Shown in pieces: positions 12,108-25,523 of a stretch of DNA of 64,000 nucleotides. Where the stretch lies: the NCBI RefSeq assembly GCF_050003625.1, contig NC_134399.1:147616473-147680472 (forward strand), given 5' to 3'. The number at the start of each line of letters is the position of its first letter. Positions within the stretch are counted from its first letter, which is position 1. A program made the translations under genes and the position numbers. The notes beneath the pieces were generated by a model. That model made no database searches. It was not told the DNA's origin and worked only from the letters and a program-made list of their open reading frames with translations. The DNA is from Haematobia irritans. Lineage: Eukaryota; Arthropoda; Insecta; Diptera; Muscidae.

Positions 12108-12868
12108 ATTGGCTTTGGAAAACTTCATTTTCATCGCTTGTATCTTTTTCTTACTTATTTTCCACAGACAATTGATTTTTTCTTAAACGATCCTACTCTT
12201 AAAGAGCGTACAGAAAACAATCACAAATTTATTCTCCGATGGTTTCGGCCTATAACAAATTAAACATCTACACTTTAAAGACATTGCTTTTCTTTCAGCG
12301 TTATTAATTTTGTCTGCAATTTTAAATGAAATCACTTCCAAGCAATTTTTCCTCACCATTATAAGTATTACTTCCTTAGCTATCTATTGATATACATCCT
12401 GATGAAATGAGTTAATTGAAGTGAAATGGCATGAATGATGTTTGAGCTTCCTCATACTTTCCTCCTCCTTTTAGTCTTATGATGATTTTGATGCTAGAAA
12501 ATGAGGGATTATTTACAGCTTTCATTGAAGGATGTTTCCACACAATCATAGTAACCTAGCCTACTTAAGAGACAGATTTTAGAAATTTATAAGTCAATTG
12601 TAGAGAATTGAATTAATTATTTTTGCCGGCAAATTAATTGAGTGAATAGAATTAGGTAAATTGATTTTGTTTTTCTTGCTACTGCTGCTGTTGTAAGTCA
12701 ACGTTATAGGAGTTGGTGTGCAAAGCTTTTACTAAAATATTGGTTAAATTAATCTAAATCAGATAAATTTCTGTTAATTTATTAAACAATTACATTAATT
12801 AGATAGAGCAACTAATAAAAAGGACTAGGACTTCTTTTCCATCATTTTGAAAGTCTACAAAATTAAGA
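12108..12868. other. Unique non-coding DNA
   Basis: AT-rich with no recognisable gene, RNA or repeat. Confidence 0.45.
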
Positions 12869-15434
12869 AGTAAGGAAAGTCTAATGTCGGGCGGGGCCGA
12901 CTATATTATACCCTGCACCACTTTTTAGATCTAAATTTTCGATACCATATCACATTCGTCAAATGTGTTGGGGGCTATATATAAAGGTTTGTCCCGATCT
13001 GGACAGAATTTGATAGACTTCTACAAAATCTATATACTCAAAATTTAAGTCGGCTAATGCACAAGGGTGGAACACAATGTTAGTACAAAACCAGTAAGGA
13101 AAGTCTAAAGTCGGACGGGGCCGACTATATTATACCCTGCACCACTTTGTAGATCTAAATTTTCGATACCATATCACATCCGTCAAATGTGTTGGGGCTA
13201 TATATAAAGGTTTGTCCCAAATACATACATTTAAATATCACTCGATTTGGACAGAATTTGATAGACTTTTACAAAATCTATAGACTCAAAATTTAAGTCG
13301 GCTAATGGACTAGGGTAGAACACAATGTTAGTAAAAAAATATGGGAAACGTTTAAATCTGAAGCAATTTTAAGGAATCTTCGAAAAAGTTTATTTATGAT
13401 TTATCGCTCGATATATATGTATTAGCAGTTTAGGAAAATTAGAGTCATTTTTACAACTTTTCGACTAAGCAGTGGCGATTTTACAAGGAAAATGTTGGTA
13501 TTTTGACCATTTTTGTCGAAATCAGAAAAACATATATATGGGAGCTATATCTAAATCTGAACCGATTTCAACCAAATTTGGCACGCATAGCTACAATGCT
13601 AATTCTACTCCCTGTGCAAAATTTCAACTAAATCGGAGTTAAAAATTGGCCTCTGTGGTCATATGAGTGTAAATCGGGCGAAGGCTTTATATGGGAGATA
13701 TATCCAAATCTAAACCGATTTCAAGCAAATTTGGCACGCATAGTTACAACGCTAATTCTACTCCCTGTGCAAAATTTCAACTAAATCGGAGCAAAAAATT
13801 GGCCTCTGTGGGCAAATGAGTGTAAATCGGGCGAAAGCTATATATGGGAGCTATATCTAAATCTGAACCGATTTTGCTGATATTTTGCAAGTTTTTCGAG
13901 ACTCATAAAATATTCGGATGTACGGAATTTGAGGAAGATCGGTTGATATACACGCCAATTATGACCAGATCGGTGAAAAATATATATGGCAGCTATATCT
14001 AAATCTGAACCGATTTTTTCCAAAAGCAATAGGGATCGTCTTTGAGCCGAAACAGGACCCTATACCAAATTTTAGGACAATCGGACTAAAACTGCGAGCT
14101 GTACTTTGCACACAAAAATACATCAACAGACAGACAGACAGACAGACGGACAGACAGACGGACAGACAGACGGACAGACAGACGGACAGACAGACGGACA
14201 GACAGACGGACAGACAGACGGACAGACAGACGGACAGACAGACGGACGGACATCGCTAAATCAACTCAGAATTTAATTCTAAGCCGATCCGTATACTAAA
14301 AGGTTGGTCTATGATTACTCCTTCTTGGCGTTACATACAAATGCACAAACTGAAGGGTATAAATATGAGCAACATTTAAATCTGAAGCAATTTTAAGGAA
14401 ACTTCGCAAAAGTTTATTTATGACTTATCGCTCGATATATATGCATTAGAAGTTTGGGAAAATTAGAGTAATTTTTACAACTTTTCGACTAAGCAGTGGC
14501 GATTTTACAAGGAAAATGTTGGTATTTGACCAACCAAATTTGGCACGCACAGCTACAATGCTAATTCTACTCCCTGTGCAAAATTCCAACTAAATCGGAG
14601 TTAAAAATTGGCCTCTGTGGTCATATAAGTGTAAATCGGGCGAAAGCTATATATGGGAGCTATATCTAAATCTGAACCGATTTCAATCAAATTTGGCACG
14701 CATAGCTACAATGCTAAATCTACTCTCTGTGCAAAATATCAACCAAATTGGGCTAAAACTCTGGTTATTAGAACCATATTAGTCCATATCGGGCGAAAGA
14801 TATATGGGAGCTATATCTAAATCTGAACCGATTTCAATAAAATTTTGCACGCTTGACTATACTGCTAATTGTACTCCTAGTGCAAAATTTCAATCAAATT
14901 CGGCCAAAAATTTCGCTTCTGGGGCCATATAAGTCCATATCGGGCGAAAGATATATATGGGAGCTATATCTAAATCTGAACAGATTTCAATCAAATTTTG
15001 CACACTTGACTATACGACTAAGTGTTATGTTTGTACAAAATTTCAAGCAAATCGGTATAAAACTCTGGCAGCTGGGTCCATATTAGTGCATATCGGGCGA
15101 AAGATATATATGGGAGCTATATCTAAATCTGAACCGATTTCTTCCAAAATCACTAGAGGTCTATTCTGACCCAAATTAGGAACATGTGTCAAATTTGAAG
15201 GCGATTGGACTTAAATTGCGACCTAGACTTTGATCACAAAAATGTGTTCACAGACAGACGGACGCAAGGATGGACGGACGAACGGACAAACGTACATGGT
15301 TATATCGACTCAGTTACCCACCCTGAGCATTATTGCCAAAGACACCATGTGTCTATCTCGTCTCCTTCTGGGTGTTACAAACATATGCACTAACTTATAA
15401 TACCCTGTTCCACAGTGTGGCGCAGGGTATAATT
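12869..15434 (+). repeat. E-family repeats, rearranged composite
   Basis: Two tandem E heads (12869 and 13092, each with the hairpin AGTCGGGCGGGGCCGACT or a close variant). The second is followed by about 150-bp internal repeats (phrases ATATATGGGAGCTATATCTA and CCCTGTGCAAAATTTCAA), a GACA/GACG microsatellite and an end at about 14358. A second internal stretch then runs to an E-type end at 15434 (TACCCTGTTCCACAGTG then GGGTATAA). It looks like two or three partial copies joined. Confidence 0.75.
14125..14250 (+). repeat. GACA/GACG higher-order microsatellite
   Basis: Mostly the 12-mer GGACAGACAGAC repeated about ten times, inside the E element. The same position of the E copy at 28032 carries the shorter version at 29530-29622. 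Confidence 0.9.
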
Positions 15435-15435
15435 A

Positions 15436-17152
15436 ACTTTTTATACCCTCCACCATAGGATGGGGTTATATTAAATTTGTCATTCCGTTTTTAACACATC
15501 GAAATATTGCTCTAAGACCCCATAAAGTATATATATTCTTGGTCGTGGTGAAATTCTGAGTCGATCTAAGCATGTCCGTCCGTCCGTCCGTCTGTTTAAA
15601 TCACGCTAACTTCCGAACGAAACAAGCTATCAACTTGAAACTTGGCACAAGTAGTTGTTATTGATGTAGGTCAGATGGTATTGCAAATGTTCAATATCGG
15701 TCCACTTTTACGTATAGCCCCCATATAAACGGACCCCAGATTTGGCTTGTGGAGCCTCTAACAGAAATATATTTCATCCGATCTTGCTGAAATTTGGTAC
15801 ATGGTCTTGGTATATGGTCTCTAACAACCATGCAAAAATTGGTTCACATCGGTCCATAATTATATATATACCCCATATAATCCGATCCCCAGATTTGGCT
15901 TGCGGAGCCTCAAACAGAAGCAAATTTCAACCGATCCGGCTGAAATTTGGGACGTGGTGTTGGTATATGGTATCTAACAACCACGCAAAAATTGGTTCTC
16001 ATAGGTCTATAATTATATATAGCTCCCATATAAACCGATCCCCAGATTTGACCTCCGCAGCCTCAAAGAGAAGCAAATTTCATCCGATCTGGCTGAAATT
16101 TGGTACATGGTGTTGGTATATGGTCTCTAACAACCATGCAAAAATTTGTTCACATCGGTCCATAATTATATATATCCCCCATATAAACCCATCCTCAGAT
16201 TTGGCTTGCGGAGCCTCAAAGAGAAGCAAATTTCATCCGATCCGGCTGAATTTTGGTACATGGTGTTGGTATATGGTCTCTAACAACCGTGCAAAAATTG
16301 GTCCATATCGGTCCATAATTATATATAGCCCCCATATAAACCGATCCCAAGATTTGGCTTGCGGAGCCTCAAAGAGAAGCAAATTTCACCCGATCTTGCT
16401 GAAATTTGGTATATGGTGTTGGTAAATGATCTCTAACAACCATGCAAAAATTGGTCCACATCGGTCCATAATTATATATAGCCCCCATATAAACCGTTCT
16501 CCAGATTTGACCTCCGGAGCATCTTGGAAGAGCACAATTTATACAATCCGATTCAAATGTGCAACGTCGTGTTAGTATATGGCCGCTAACAACCACACCA
16601 AAATTGGTCCTTATCGGTCTATAGTTATATATAGCCGATCTCCAATCACACAAAAATTGGTCCATATCGGTTCATAATCATGGTTGCCACTCGAGCCAAA
16701 AATAATCTACCAAAATTTTATTTCTATAGAAAATTTTGTTAAAATTTTATTTCTATAGAAAATTTTTGTTAAAATTTTAGTTCTATAGGAAATTTTGTCA
16801 AAATTTTATTTCTATAGAAAATTTTTTCAAAATATTATTTCTATAGAAAATTTTGTTAAAATTTTATTTCTATAGAAAATTTTGTTAAAATTTTATTTCT
16901 GTAGAAAATTTTGTCAAAATTTTATTTCTATAAAAAATTTTTTTAAAATTTTATTTCTATAGAAAATTTTGTTAAAATTTTATTTCTATAGAAAATTTTG
17001 TCAAAATTTTATGTCTATAGAAAATTTTGTCAAACTGAATTATATACGTATTTTATCGATCTTTTTTAATTTAATATATACCACGTATGGACTTACATAC
17101 AATTTAGAAGACGGTGTTAGGAGGTTTTAAGATACCTTGCCATCGGCAAGGT
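15436..17152 (-). repeat. D-family element, nearly complete, inverted
   Basis: Starts with the TATACCCTCCACCATAGGAT end at 15440, then a GTCC microsatellite (15570-15590), about six 150-bp units (15700-16660), a run of 29-bp units built on TTTCTATAGAAA (16700-17035), and part of the other end (GCCATCGGCAAGGTATG at 17135-17152). The hairpin tip itself is lost. Confidence 0.8.
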
Positions 17153-17257
17153 ATGTTTGACGGTGAATAAAATGCACGAAACGTTTTACACCAGTTTTGT
17201 CAAAAATAGAACCCCTAAAAATCTACCTTTAAAATTTTACTCGAAAAAAAAACACTT

Positions 17258-17457
17258 TATTGCGGCGAAGGAGGTTTTTTTCGTGAACAATCATATAAAG
17301 CCAGGTCTTTCTTCTTGACCGTACGGAATACGAAATGTTAATCCTTCTTTGCTGAAAGTTACCCTTGAAAACCTTGGACAATGGAAGCGCCAAGATTTGG
17401 CTTCAGGAATTGGAACCATTTGCATCGAATTTTGTGAGGTAGTACTTTTTAAGCCAC
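17258..17457 (-). other. Candidate terminal exon on the minus strand
   Basis: On the minus strand a possible splice acceptor (CATTCCACCAGTTTCAG, ending at 17458) is followed by about 54 open codons reading like protein (SWRFHCPRFSRVTFSKEG, LTFRIPYGQEERPGF), a stop at 17291-17293, and an AATAAA signal about 30 nt further (17258-17263). It lies between two repeat elements and matches no repeat seen elsewhere here. I do not recognise the protein. It could be a last exon, a retrocopied fragment or chance. Confidence 0.25.
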
Positions 17458-17493
17458 CTGAAACTGGTGGAATGAAATCCGTAAAATTTTTGT

Positions 17494-17886
<393 letters not shown>

Positions 17887-19854
17887 TTATAAAACTTTTT
17901 ATACAAAAAAAAAAATAACAATAATATAAAACAAATCATTAATTTCAGAGCAGTCTATAATATATGCTCAAATAAATAAATAAATCGACCACATGTACTC
18001 GTAATATTTAATAATGTCATTATTCTTTCCTATCAACTCATATAATTAAAATCCTTGAGATTTCTATGTGGTGCACAAGAGTGACTGGTACGAAGTGTAC
18101 GATTTAGACATAAATACAAAAAAAAACTGCATGTCTAAGTACAAGCAAGTGGCTCTACATGCGAAGACCTTGCTTTAGCTTTTGACTCATTTTCTTTGCA
18201 ATTTACCTCTCCAAAGACAATTATCAATTAAAAGTTTCTTATCTGTATTGTACTATTTTTAATTTTGCTTCGAAAAAATTTCAATCATCACTATAACACG
18301 AAGCAAATATGTTCATGTATCCTTTACGATCTCATAAAGAAGAAAAAAACGAAAAACTATACACTTTAGATATTTAGCTTTCATGTTTGTGACGACGATG
18401 GCAAAGGCTAAATTTTAAATGTCCTTTACTTTGTATTAGAGCGTATGTTAGTTCGCATAGTTTGAATAATCGGTTGTAGCAATCACAGACCTTCTAGTGA
18501 AGGCAAACGAAAAAAAAAACAGAAAAAAATGCTGAAACAAAACACAAAACTCAAGCTCAAACATATAAAACAACACAACAACAAAAAACAAAATTGCAAA
18601 CCACAAACGTGAAAAACGACCTTAATTCACTTGAGTACTCGCACACAAAAACATATGTGACCATGTACACAGGAAAAAATGCACGTTTAAGACATTCATA
18701 AAGCCATCAATGTTAAAAGCAACAAATAAGGATATCCTCGAACAAATATACACACGAACACACACACACACACATACAACTAACTCACTAACACAATATT
18801 CACTTATAAGCATTTTCTTTAGTGGTGACAAATACCCAGAGATACAAGTGAATTTCCGTTTATGAGTAAATATGCACGTCTCTAGAAATCCGTGTGTGTG
18901 CGAGTACATGTGAGTGATTGCACGTATTTGTTCTCCTTGTACACGCAAACAATTGCATTGGACAATTATGGTTAGTGGTACTTATTGCTGGTGTAGTGTT
19001 TGTTGTCAGTCATGATAGTAGATGTGAGTGTGTGTGTGATCATTGCTGGTCTTTGGTTGTTGCTACTGCTACCATTGTTGTGCGTTGTAACTAATGCAAC
19101 GTTACTTTATGTCATTGTTCTCTTCAATATTATTGCTGCAGTAGTTTTGTCTTCAACCATTTCTGACATTTATCAACAGCCTTTGGAAAAGGTATTGAGT
19201 TTGTTCTAATTTTCAAATCGAATCGAAATTGTAAATGGATATATTGAAAACACCTATATTTCAAAATTAACAAAATTTTATTTTTGAAAAAAACAAAAAA
19301 TAAGTGAAATTCAGAGATATATTTTTTGTTACAAGTCCTCAAATTACCACCAAAATGGACAAAAAAGTAGAAAAAATAAATTTTCACCTGGTTTACAAAC
19401 TTTTGCAAAAATGACGCTACTTTTTCAAAAGTAACAAAATTGTATTTTTTGAATTGAAAGCTAACCACAAATTTAAAACAAATTTATTTAACAAAACGAG
19501 TCAAAACTGAACTGTTAATAAACTTTTCCCACAACCGAGGGGACCAAATTTAGAGGTCTGTCAATAGGGTTCCAGTCCATCTCACTATTTGCTAAATATC
19601 TCGGCTCTAATCGTACCAAATTCCAAAGAGCAGTCTATAACCGTTCCCAAAGGACGGACATTCTGCTAGTTGTGTTATCCTCTATGCCAACAGCTATTTT
19701 TTAATCACTTTGTATGGAAGGTACGTGAAGGAGTGGTCCGATTAACTTCACATTTTTCTTAGTTTTGACATCAACAAGTCCCTTCAAAGTTTCGCTTTGT
19801 GCCTACTTCAAACTTGGTATAAGTATGTATATTATGTAGTATGTATGCAGACCA
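17887..19854. other. Unique non-coding DNA
   Basis: No repeat family or convincing gene. A short CA-rich tract lies near 18755-18775. The open frame at 19000-19209 is hydrophobic and low in complexity, and is not called. Confidence 0.45.
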
Positions 19855-20239
19855 GAACCATATTGATTTTGGAAGAAATAGGATGAGGTTTAGATATAGC
19901 TCACATATATATTTCGCCCAATATGCCTTTAATTTTCCCTAGAGCCCATAGTTTAGCTTTGATTTGCTTCAAATTTTGCGCAAAGAGTACAATTAATAGT
20001 ATCGTCCAGTCTGCTTAATTTGATTGACAACGGTTCAGATATAGATATAGTTTCATATATATCTTTCGCTCAATTTTCAGTCATATGTCTACAGAGTCCA
20101 AATTTTTACTCCGATTTACCTGAAATTTTGCACAGGGTGTAGAATTAACAATGGAGATTTTTGAGATGTTATCGAAAATGTAGATCTACCACGTGGTACA
20201 GGGTATAATAAAGTCGACTTCGGACTTTCCTTACTTGTT
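19855..20239 (-). repeat. E-family fragment, inverted
   Basis: Two worn internal units (GATATAGCTCACATATATAT, CAAATTTTGCGCAAAGAGTA) followed by the E head at the right (GTACAGGGTATAATAAAGTC then CGGACTTTCCTTACTTG). Confidence 0.75.
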
Positions 20240-20449
20240 ATTAATTTCATTGTCCAAAACCAAAAAAGTGCTGGAAATAGCATCCAGTTTTAGAATCAGT
20301 GCCAAAGATAGCCAATTTTAGAATCAAATTGGTTATCTTTGGCACAAATTATGGCCTTTAAACGGTCACCACACGCTACACAAAAGTGGCTCTGCGGTAA
20401 TTTGGCCCAATCGTGGCGAAGCGTCGTCTTAGATATAGTGGCCGCCAGT

Positions 20450-20715
20450 TATTTTAGACTAGGTGGTCAAATTATTTCTTGTCAATGCATACTGTCCGAT
20501 TCTAAGTTTAATTTACTGACAAGGGACTTCCATTTTATAGCCAAGTCCAAATGGTACTTCACATTACCTTGAAATCACTTAGAAAAGCTTTGAAACATTA
20601 AATATGTCATCAGCTTTACTGGGAGAGAATAATTCATCGCTGAAAAACCTTTTGGTGTTCGGTCGATACTGAAGTTGAACCCATAACCTTTTGTGTGCAC
20701 GGCGGACATGCTTGT
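20450..20715 (-). repeat. Old SINE fragment
   Basis: A strongly diverged antisense SINE body and head (ACAAGGGACTTCCATTTTAT to ACGGCGGACATGCTT) inside the mariner fossil. Confidence 0.65.
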
Positions 20716-21098
20716 CAACGATTATTCTCCAAAATGTCCTAGGTGCGAAAGCCTACTTGATTGGGATCCGGAGATTTTAATGATATTTGAGGGGTAAAAA
20801 TGACGCTAGCAGCTTCCGTCTTAAGTCACATGGCCGTGGTCTGCGGCCGAAATGTTTGTCTGCACAGAGATACTGTCCCAGCAAATTTGGTAGTTGTTCT
20901 AAAGGCATAGCTTTAAAAGTACTTCCAAAAATGTCCGCCCAAAAATGTTCTTTATGACAGGACAACACAGGAAGTTCTTTTACTTAATTTTTTTATAACT
21001 CGTTTTTTTCAGATTTTAAATGAGTAATTTTAATTTTCTTTGTTTAAAATAAGTTAAAACCAAAAATAACAATTAATAAAATGATATAATTTATTTAA

Positions 21099-22149
21099 CC
21101 CTTTGACGACGAATGGGACATATATGTCCCACTTCATATTTCCGTTGTAAAATCTACATTTTGTAAAAATTTTATTTTATTGCGACAGAAAATTTTGTCA
21201 AAATTTTATTTCTATAGAAAATTTTGTCAACATTTTATTTCTATAGAAAATTTTGTCAAAATTTTATTTCTATTGAAACTTTTGTCAAACTTAATTATAA
21301 ACGTATTTAATCGGCCTTGCTTTTTTGTTTTGTTTAATATATACCCCGTATGGACTAACTTACAATTGAGAAGACGGTGCCAAGAAGTTTTGAGATACCT
21401 TGCCATCGGCAAGTGTTACCGCAACCCAAGTAATTCGATTGTGGATGACTGTCTTTAGTACAATCCATGGTGGAGGGTACAAAAGATTCGGCCTGGCCGA
21501 ACTAATGGCCGTATATACTTTTGATGATATATTTGTGCATACTTTGTGTGTGGGAAAGTTGTAAACATGAAAAATTTTGAATTTTTGTTTTTCACTAAAT
21601 ATTTTTTTTATATTCCAAGTACTGGTAGTCTGAGGTGGCTGTATTTTTGGTATAATATGTATCAACTCATCCTCTATCGATAACGGCCCATTCATCGTCT
21701 AGGATAAGAAAAAATCAACCAACATAATGTTGGGAATGTATGGATATTCATTACTATTATTACCCCAAAAAAAACTTAAACTCTTCTTTACTTATAGGAA
21801 AAATAACAACAATAAATTTTGATTTAGAGCAAGCTTACACAAAGTGCTCAAAACCAAGCATGCATGGTCATAAATACTTTGTAAGTCGCGTATTTTGTTG
21901 TGCTGGATATATTTTACAAATGCTAACAAAGCTCATGATATATTTTGTAGTGAATTAAATAAAGTATTTAAAAAAAATTCTGACCATATATTTACCTTTG
22001 AAGACGAATGTCCCATGAAATTTCTCGTAGAAGCAAATATTTTTTTAACATTTTGACGACACTTTACTTAGTAAATAGGTGTATTTTGAGTATGAATTCG
22101 CAAGAAAAACTTACTTTTACCTAACGGTTAATTCTTCGTCGTCAAAGGG
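21099..22149. mobile_element. TTAA-flanked piggyBac-type MITE
   Basis: A 1,051-bp element with exact 15-bp inverted ends CCCTTTGACGACGAA, flanked by TTAA (21095-21098 and 22150-22153). TTAA targets and CCY..RGG ends fit the piggyBac superfamily. Just inside the left end is the palindrome GGGACATATATGTCCC. No transposase is readable; about a third of the length is a D-family insertion. An open frame at 21740-21958 has no recognisable domain. Confidence 0.88.
21150..21525 (-). repeat. D-element fragment (29-bp units plus hairpin end)
   Basis: Four 29-bp units with TTTCTATAGAAA, then GCCATCGGCAAGTGTTACC, CCATGGTGGAGGGTAC and TTCGGCCTGGCCGAA, ending near GGCCGTATATACTT. It lies within the piggyBac-type MITE. 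Confidence 0.8.
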
Positions 22150-22660
22150 TTAAATCTTGTCGAAAAGATGCTAAATCCATTCTAACAAAATTGTGAATTT
22201 TTGAAAATATTTGAGTCGAACGTTTGTGACAAGCGTAAGAATGCTTTAAAAATCATTAAAATTTACAACAACAACAACAAAAATATTTATTTGGCGAAAT
22301 ATCACAAAATTTTTTAATTCACATCCAAAACACTGAATTCGGATCACAGCATAAGAAGTGATGCCAATTCAGTGCAACGGCTGTTGAAATTGTGTATTTT
22401 TGGAACTTGAATGGCTTTAGTCCAAGCTCATTTTTCAATATGTGTTGCATCCGTTCTCGCAGTATGTTCAGTTCAAAAGCAAATTTTTTACCAACATGGA
22501 GTGGATTTCAATCAAATTGGGATTTCAAGTGTTAATTTTTTTTCGTCCACTTTTCGCACTCCATGCAACGCTGCAAGTATCACGATGACGATCAATGGTA
22601 CCAGAAGCAAAATATTTATTCCCATTCACACCTCTAACGATATCCACTTGTGGTTTTCCA

Positions 22661-24115
22661 ACTAAATATAAAACAATCAAACTATCACGGTTGAATTCCA
22701 CAATAACTTTATTTCTGAATGTAATATATACCTAAAAATCTCTCTGTAAAAAAATAACATCAGTTTAACGATGAACTTTATTTTTTATATATAAAAATAT
22801 TTTACATCTCAATATAATGACCCGTGGCTATCCATTGATTCATTTCGTTTTATGTGTATGAGTGTGTTGCATTGACAAAACTCAAATAAAACATAGGAAC
22901 ATTTTTTTGATAGCCATTGTCCTAACGTACACTGTACAGTAATAATACTCATAAACCATGAAACTAAAGAGAATTATTATTATTATGGTCATATGCATGA
23001 GATAGTTTATTACATATGCATGTAAGTGGACACACACGCACAAACATCCATAAATATCATCTGACTATGCAAAGATAAATGCTTGGCAATGGTGAAACTG
23101 AAGATAGCAGGGGTTGTATTAGAGGCTTGTAGTACATATTCATGTTAATCGGGGACTTTGGTATTGTCGATTTAACATTTCGTTTGTTATGTCTCTTATT
23201 GCCCTTGACCTCAATCGTTGTCGCTTACACAAGATAGTGTATTTTTTTTTTAAGTTTTATCGTCATTTTTTTATACATTTTATCCTTAGACATATTCTCA
23301 TGTTGGACTTTTTTTGGTTTAGAATATTTTTTTTTTTTTTTTTGTGAGTATATGGTTTGAGTCACAATGAATTTCTTAGGAGGAAGACAAAGAGTTAGGA
23401 TTCGAAATTATTTAGCCTAGAAAATATTTTTAATCTTTTGAGGCTATAACAATAGCGGTAGCACATACATACATCGTTTGCCATTGAAGACACACCAAAT
23501 GCCAAAGAATAAAATTGGGTCAGAATGTGTGTGTGTGTGTTTGTTGGTTACTTTAAGTTTGCGTACTGTTGTTGTTGTCGTTGCTAACGTATTCTCTCTT
23601 TGTGAAATGTAATAGCATAAAATTTACATTTTTCATGTAAACATTCCAAACAAATTCTAAGAAAGTCTCACAAAAAAACATAAAAATATTTTGTTGGATG
23701 ATAATTTTCTTACTGGACAAAAGGAAAATATCAGAAGATTATCGAAAGGTTATATAAAAAAGATTTTTTGATAATGTTACAATATTATTGACTTTGATTG
23801 ATTTCACCATTGCACTTAAAAAAAAGTTTACTTGCATCCCAACGTTTTGACCTTCCCTTAAGGATTTTGTTATTGATTCCCAGCCGAAGATGCGCCTTCT
23901 ATAAAAAAAGGAAATTTTTAGCAATCTAAGCTAGCTTTAAATCTAGGTTCAATACAATTTAAATATGTATACAAATCTCATTTATGGAATTTTCATTCTC
24001 TTTTAACGGTTTATTAACTTACAAACAAATGCCAGTTTAAAAATCCAATTTATAACAGATACTTCAAAGTAAAAAATGTTTTCTTAACTTCAGAAAAAAT
24101 TTAAATCATAAATAT
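22661..24115. other. Unique DNA with one B-MITE fragment
   Basis: No gene recognised. About 23813-24112 is a diverged B-family piece (GCACTTAAAAAAAAGTTTAC, GGATTTTGTTATTGATTCC). The rest is AT-rich with poly-T near 23330. Confidence 0.45.
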
Positions 24116-25475
24116 CAAGTATATACGGCCGTAAGTTCGGATAAGCCGAATCTTATGTACCCTCCACCATGGATTGCGTAGAAACTTCTTCTAAACACTG
24201 CCATCCACAATCGAATTACTTGGGTTGCGGTAAGGCTTGCCGATGGCAAGGTATCTTAAAACCTCCTAACACCGTCTTCTAAATTGCAAGTAAGTCCATA
24301 CGTGGTATATATTAATATTAATTAAATTAAATTTTATTAAATTTTCTATAGAAATAATATTTTGACAAAATTTTCTATAGAAATAAAATTTTGAAAAAAC
24401 TTTTAATAGAACTAAAATTTTTACAAAATTTTCTATAGAAATAAAAATTTGACAAAATTTACTGTAGAAATGAAATTTTGACAACATTTTCTATAGAAAT
24501 AAAATTTTAACAAAATTTTCTATAGAATAAGATTTTAACAAAATTTTCTATAGAAATAAACTTTTGACAGAATTTTCTAGAAAAATAAAAATTAGACAAA
24601 ATTATCTATAGAAATAATATTTTGGTAGATTATTTTTGGCTCGAGTGGCAACCAGATTATGAACCGATATGGACCAATTTTTGTGTGATTGGGGATCGGC
24701 TATATATAGCAATGGACTGAAGAGTCTAAGTGAGTCTGAAACTTAAACGGGCTGCCACTTTAACCTAACCTAACTATCGACAGATATGGACCAATTTGGT
24801 ATGGTTGTTAGCGGCCATATACTAACACCGCGTTCCAAATTTAAACCGGATCCGATGAAATTTGCTTCTCTTTGAGGCTCCGCAAGCCAAATCTGGGGTT
24901 CGGTTTATATGGGGGCTATATATAATTATGGACCGATGTGGACCAATTTTTGCATAGTTGTTGTTAGAGACCATATACCAACACCATGTAACAAACTTCA
25001 AACGGATCGGATGAAATTTGCTTCTTTTTGAAGCTCCGCAAGCCAAATCTGGGGATTGGTTTATATAGGGGCTATATACAATTATGGTCCGATGTGGACA
25101 AATTTTTGCATGGTTGTTAGAGATCACATACCAACACCATGTACCAAATTTCAGTCGGATGGGATGATATATGCTTCTCTTAGAGGCTCCGCAAGCCAAA
25201 TCTGAGGGTCCGTTTATATGGGGGCAATACCTAAAAGTGGGCCGATATGACCCATGTGCAATACCATCCGACCTACATCAATAACAACTACTTGTGCCAA
25301 GTTTCAAGTCGATAGCTTGTTTCGTTCGGAAGTTAGCGTAATTTCAACAGACGTACGGACGGACGGACGGGCATGCTTAGATCGACTCAGTATTTCACCA
25401 CGACCCATACTTTATGGGGTCTTAGAGCAACATTTCGATGTGTTACAAACGGAATGACAAAGTTAATGACAAAAT
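24116..25475 (+). repeat. D-family element, 3'-truncated
   Basis: Hairpin end at 24116-24300, 29-bp units at 24340-24625, about four 150-bp units at 24640-25240 interrupted by a SINE tail fragment at 24711-24774, a GGAC tract at 25352-25372, and part of the closing end (CGATGTGTTACAAACGGAAT). Confidence 0.82.
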
Positions 25476-25523
25476 TAATTCTTATTAGTTTTGTGTGTGT
25501 TACGAAAAATTTCTTCTGCATTA

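Larger units (their letters stand above)
20876..22395 (+). repeat. C-family MITE, interrupted and 3'-truncated
   Basis: Starts CCCAGCAAATTTGG, matching the complete copies at 25524-26096 and 53398-53957. It resumes after the piggyBac-type insertion at about 22154 (AATCTTGTCGAAAAGATGCT) and stops near 22395 without its right terminal repeat. Confidence 0.75.
20245..22660 (-). pseudogene. Mariner-type transposase fossil, torn apart by nested insertions
   Basis: Pieces of one minus-strand transposase remain on both sides of later insertions. The N-terminal part is at about 22395-22660 (reads LRERMQHILKNELGLKP), a catalytic-domain piece at about 20720-20875 (contains ADKHFGRRP), and the C-terminal end at about 20245-20445. 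The same family occurs at 51895-52255 and 60637-61800. Stops and frameshifts are frequent. Inside lie a SINE, a C-family MITE, a TTAA-flanked MITE and a D fragment. Confidence 0.65.

Noticed and set aside
19000..19209. Possible small membrane protein
   Set aside because: Hydrophobic low-complexity frame in GT/TTG-rich DNA with no homologue or gene signals that I recognise.
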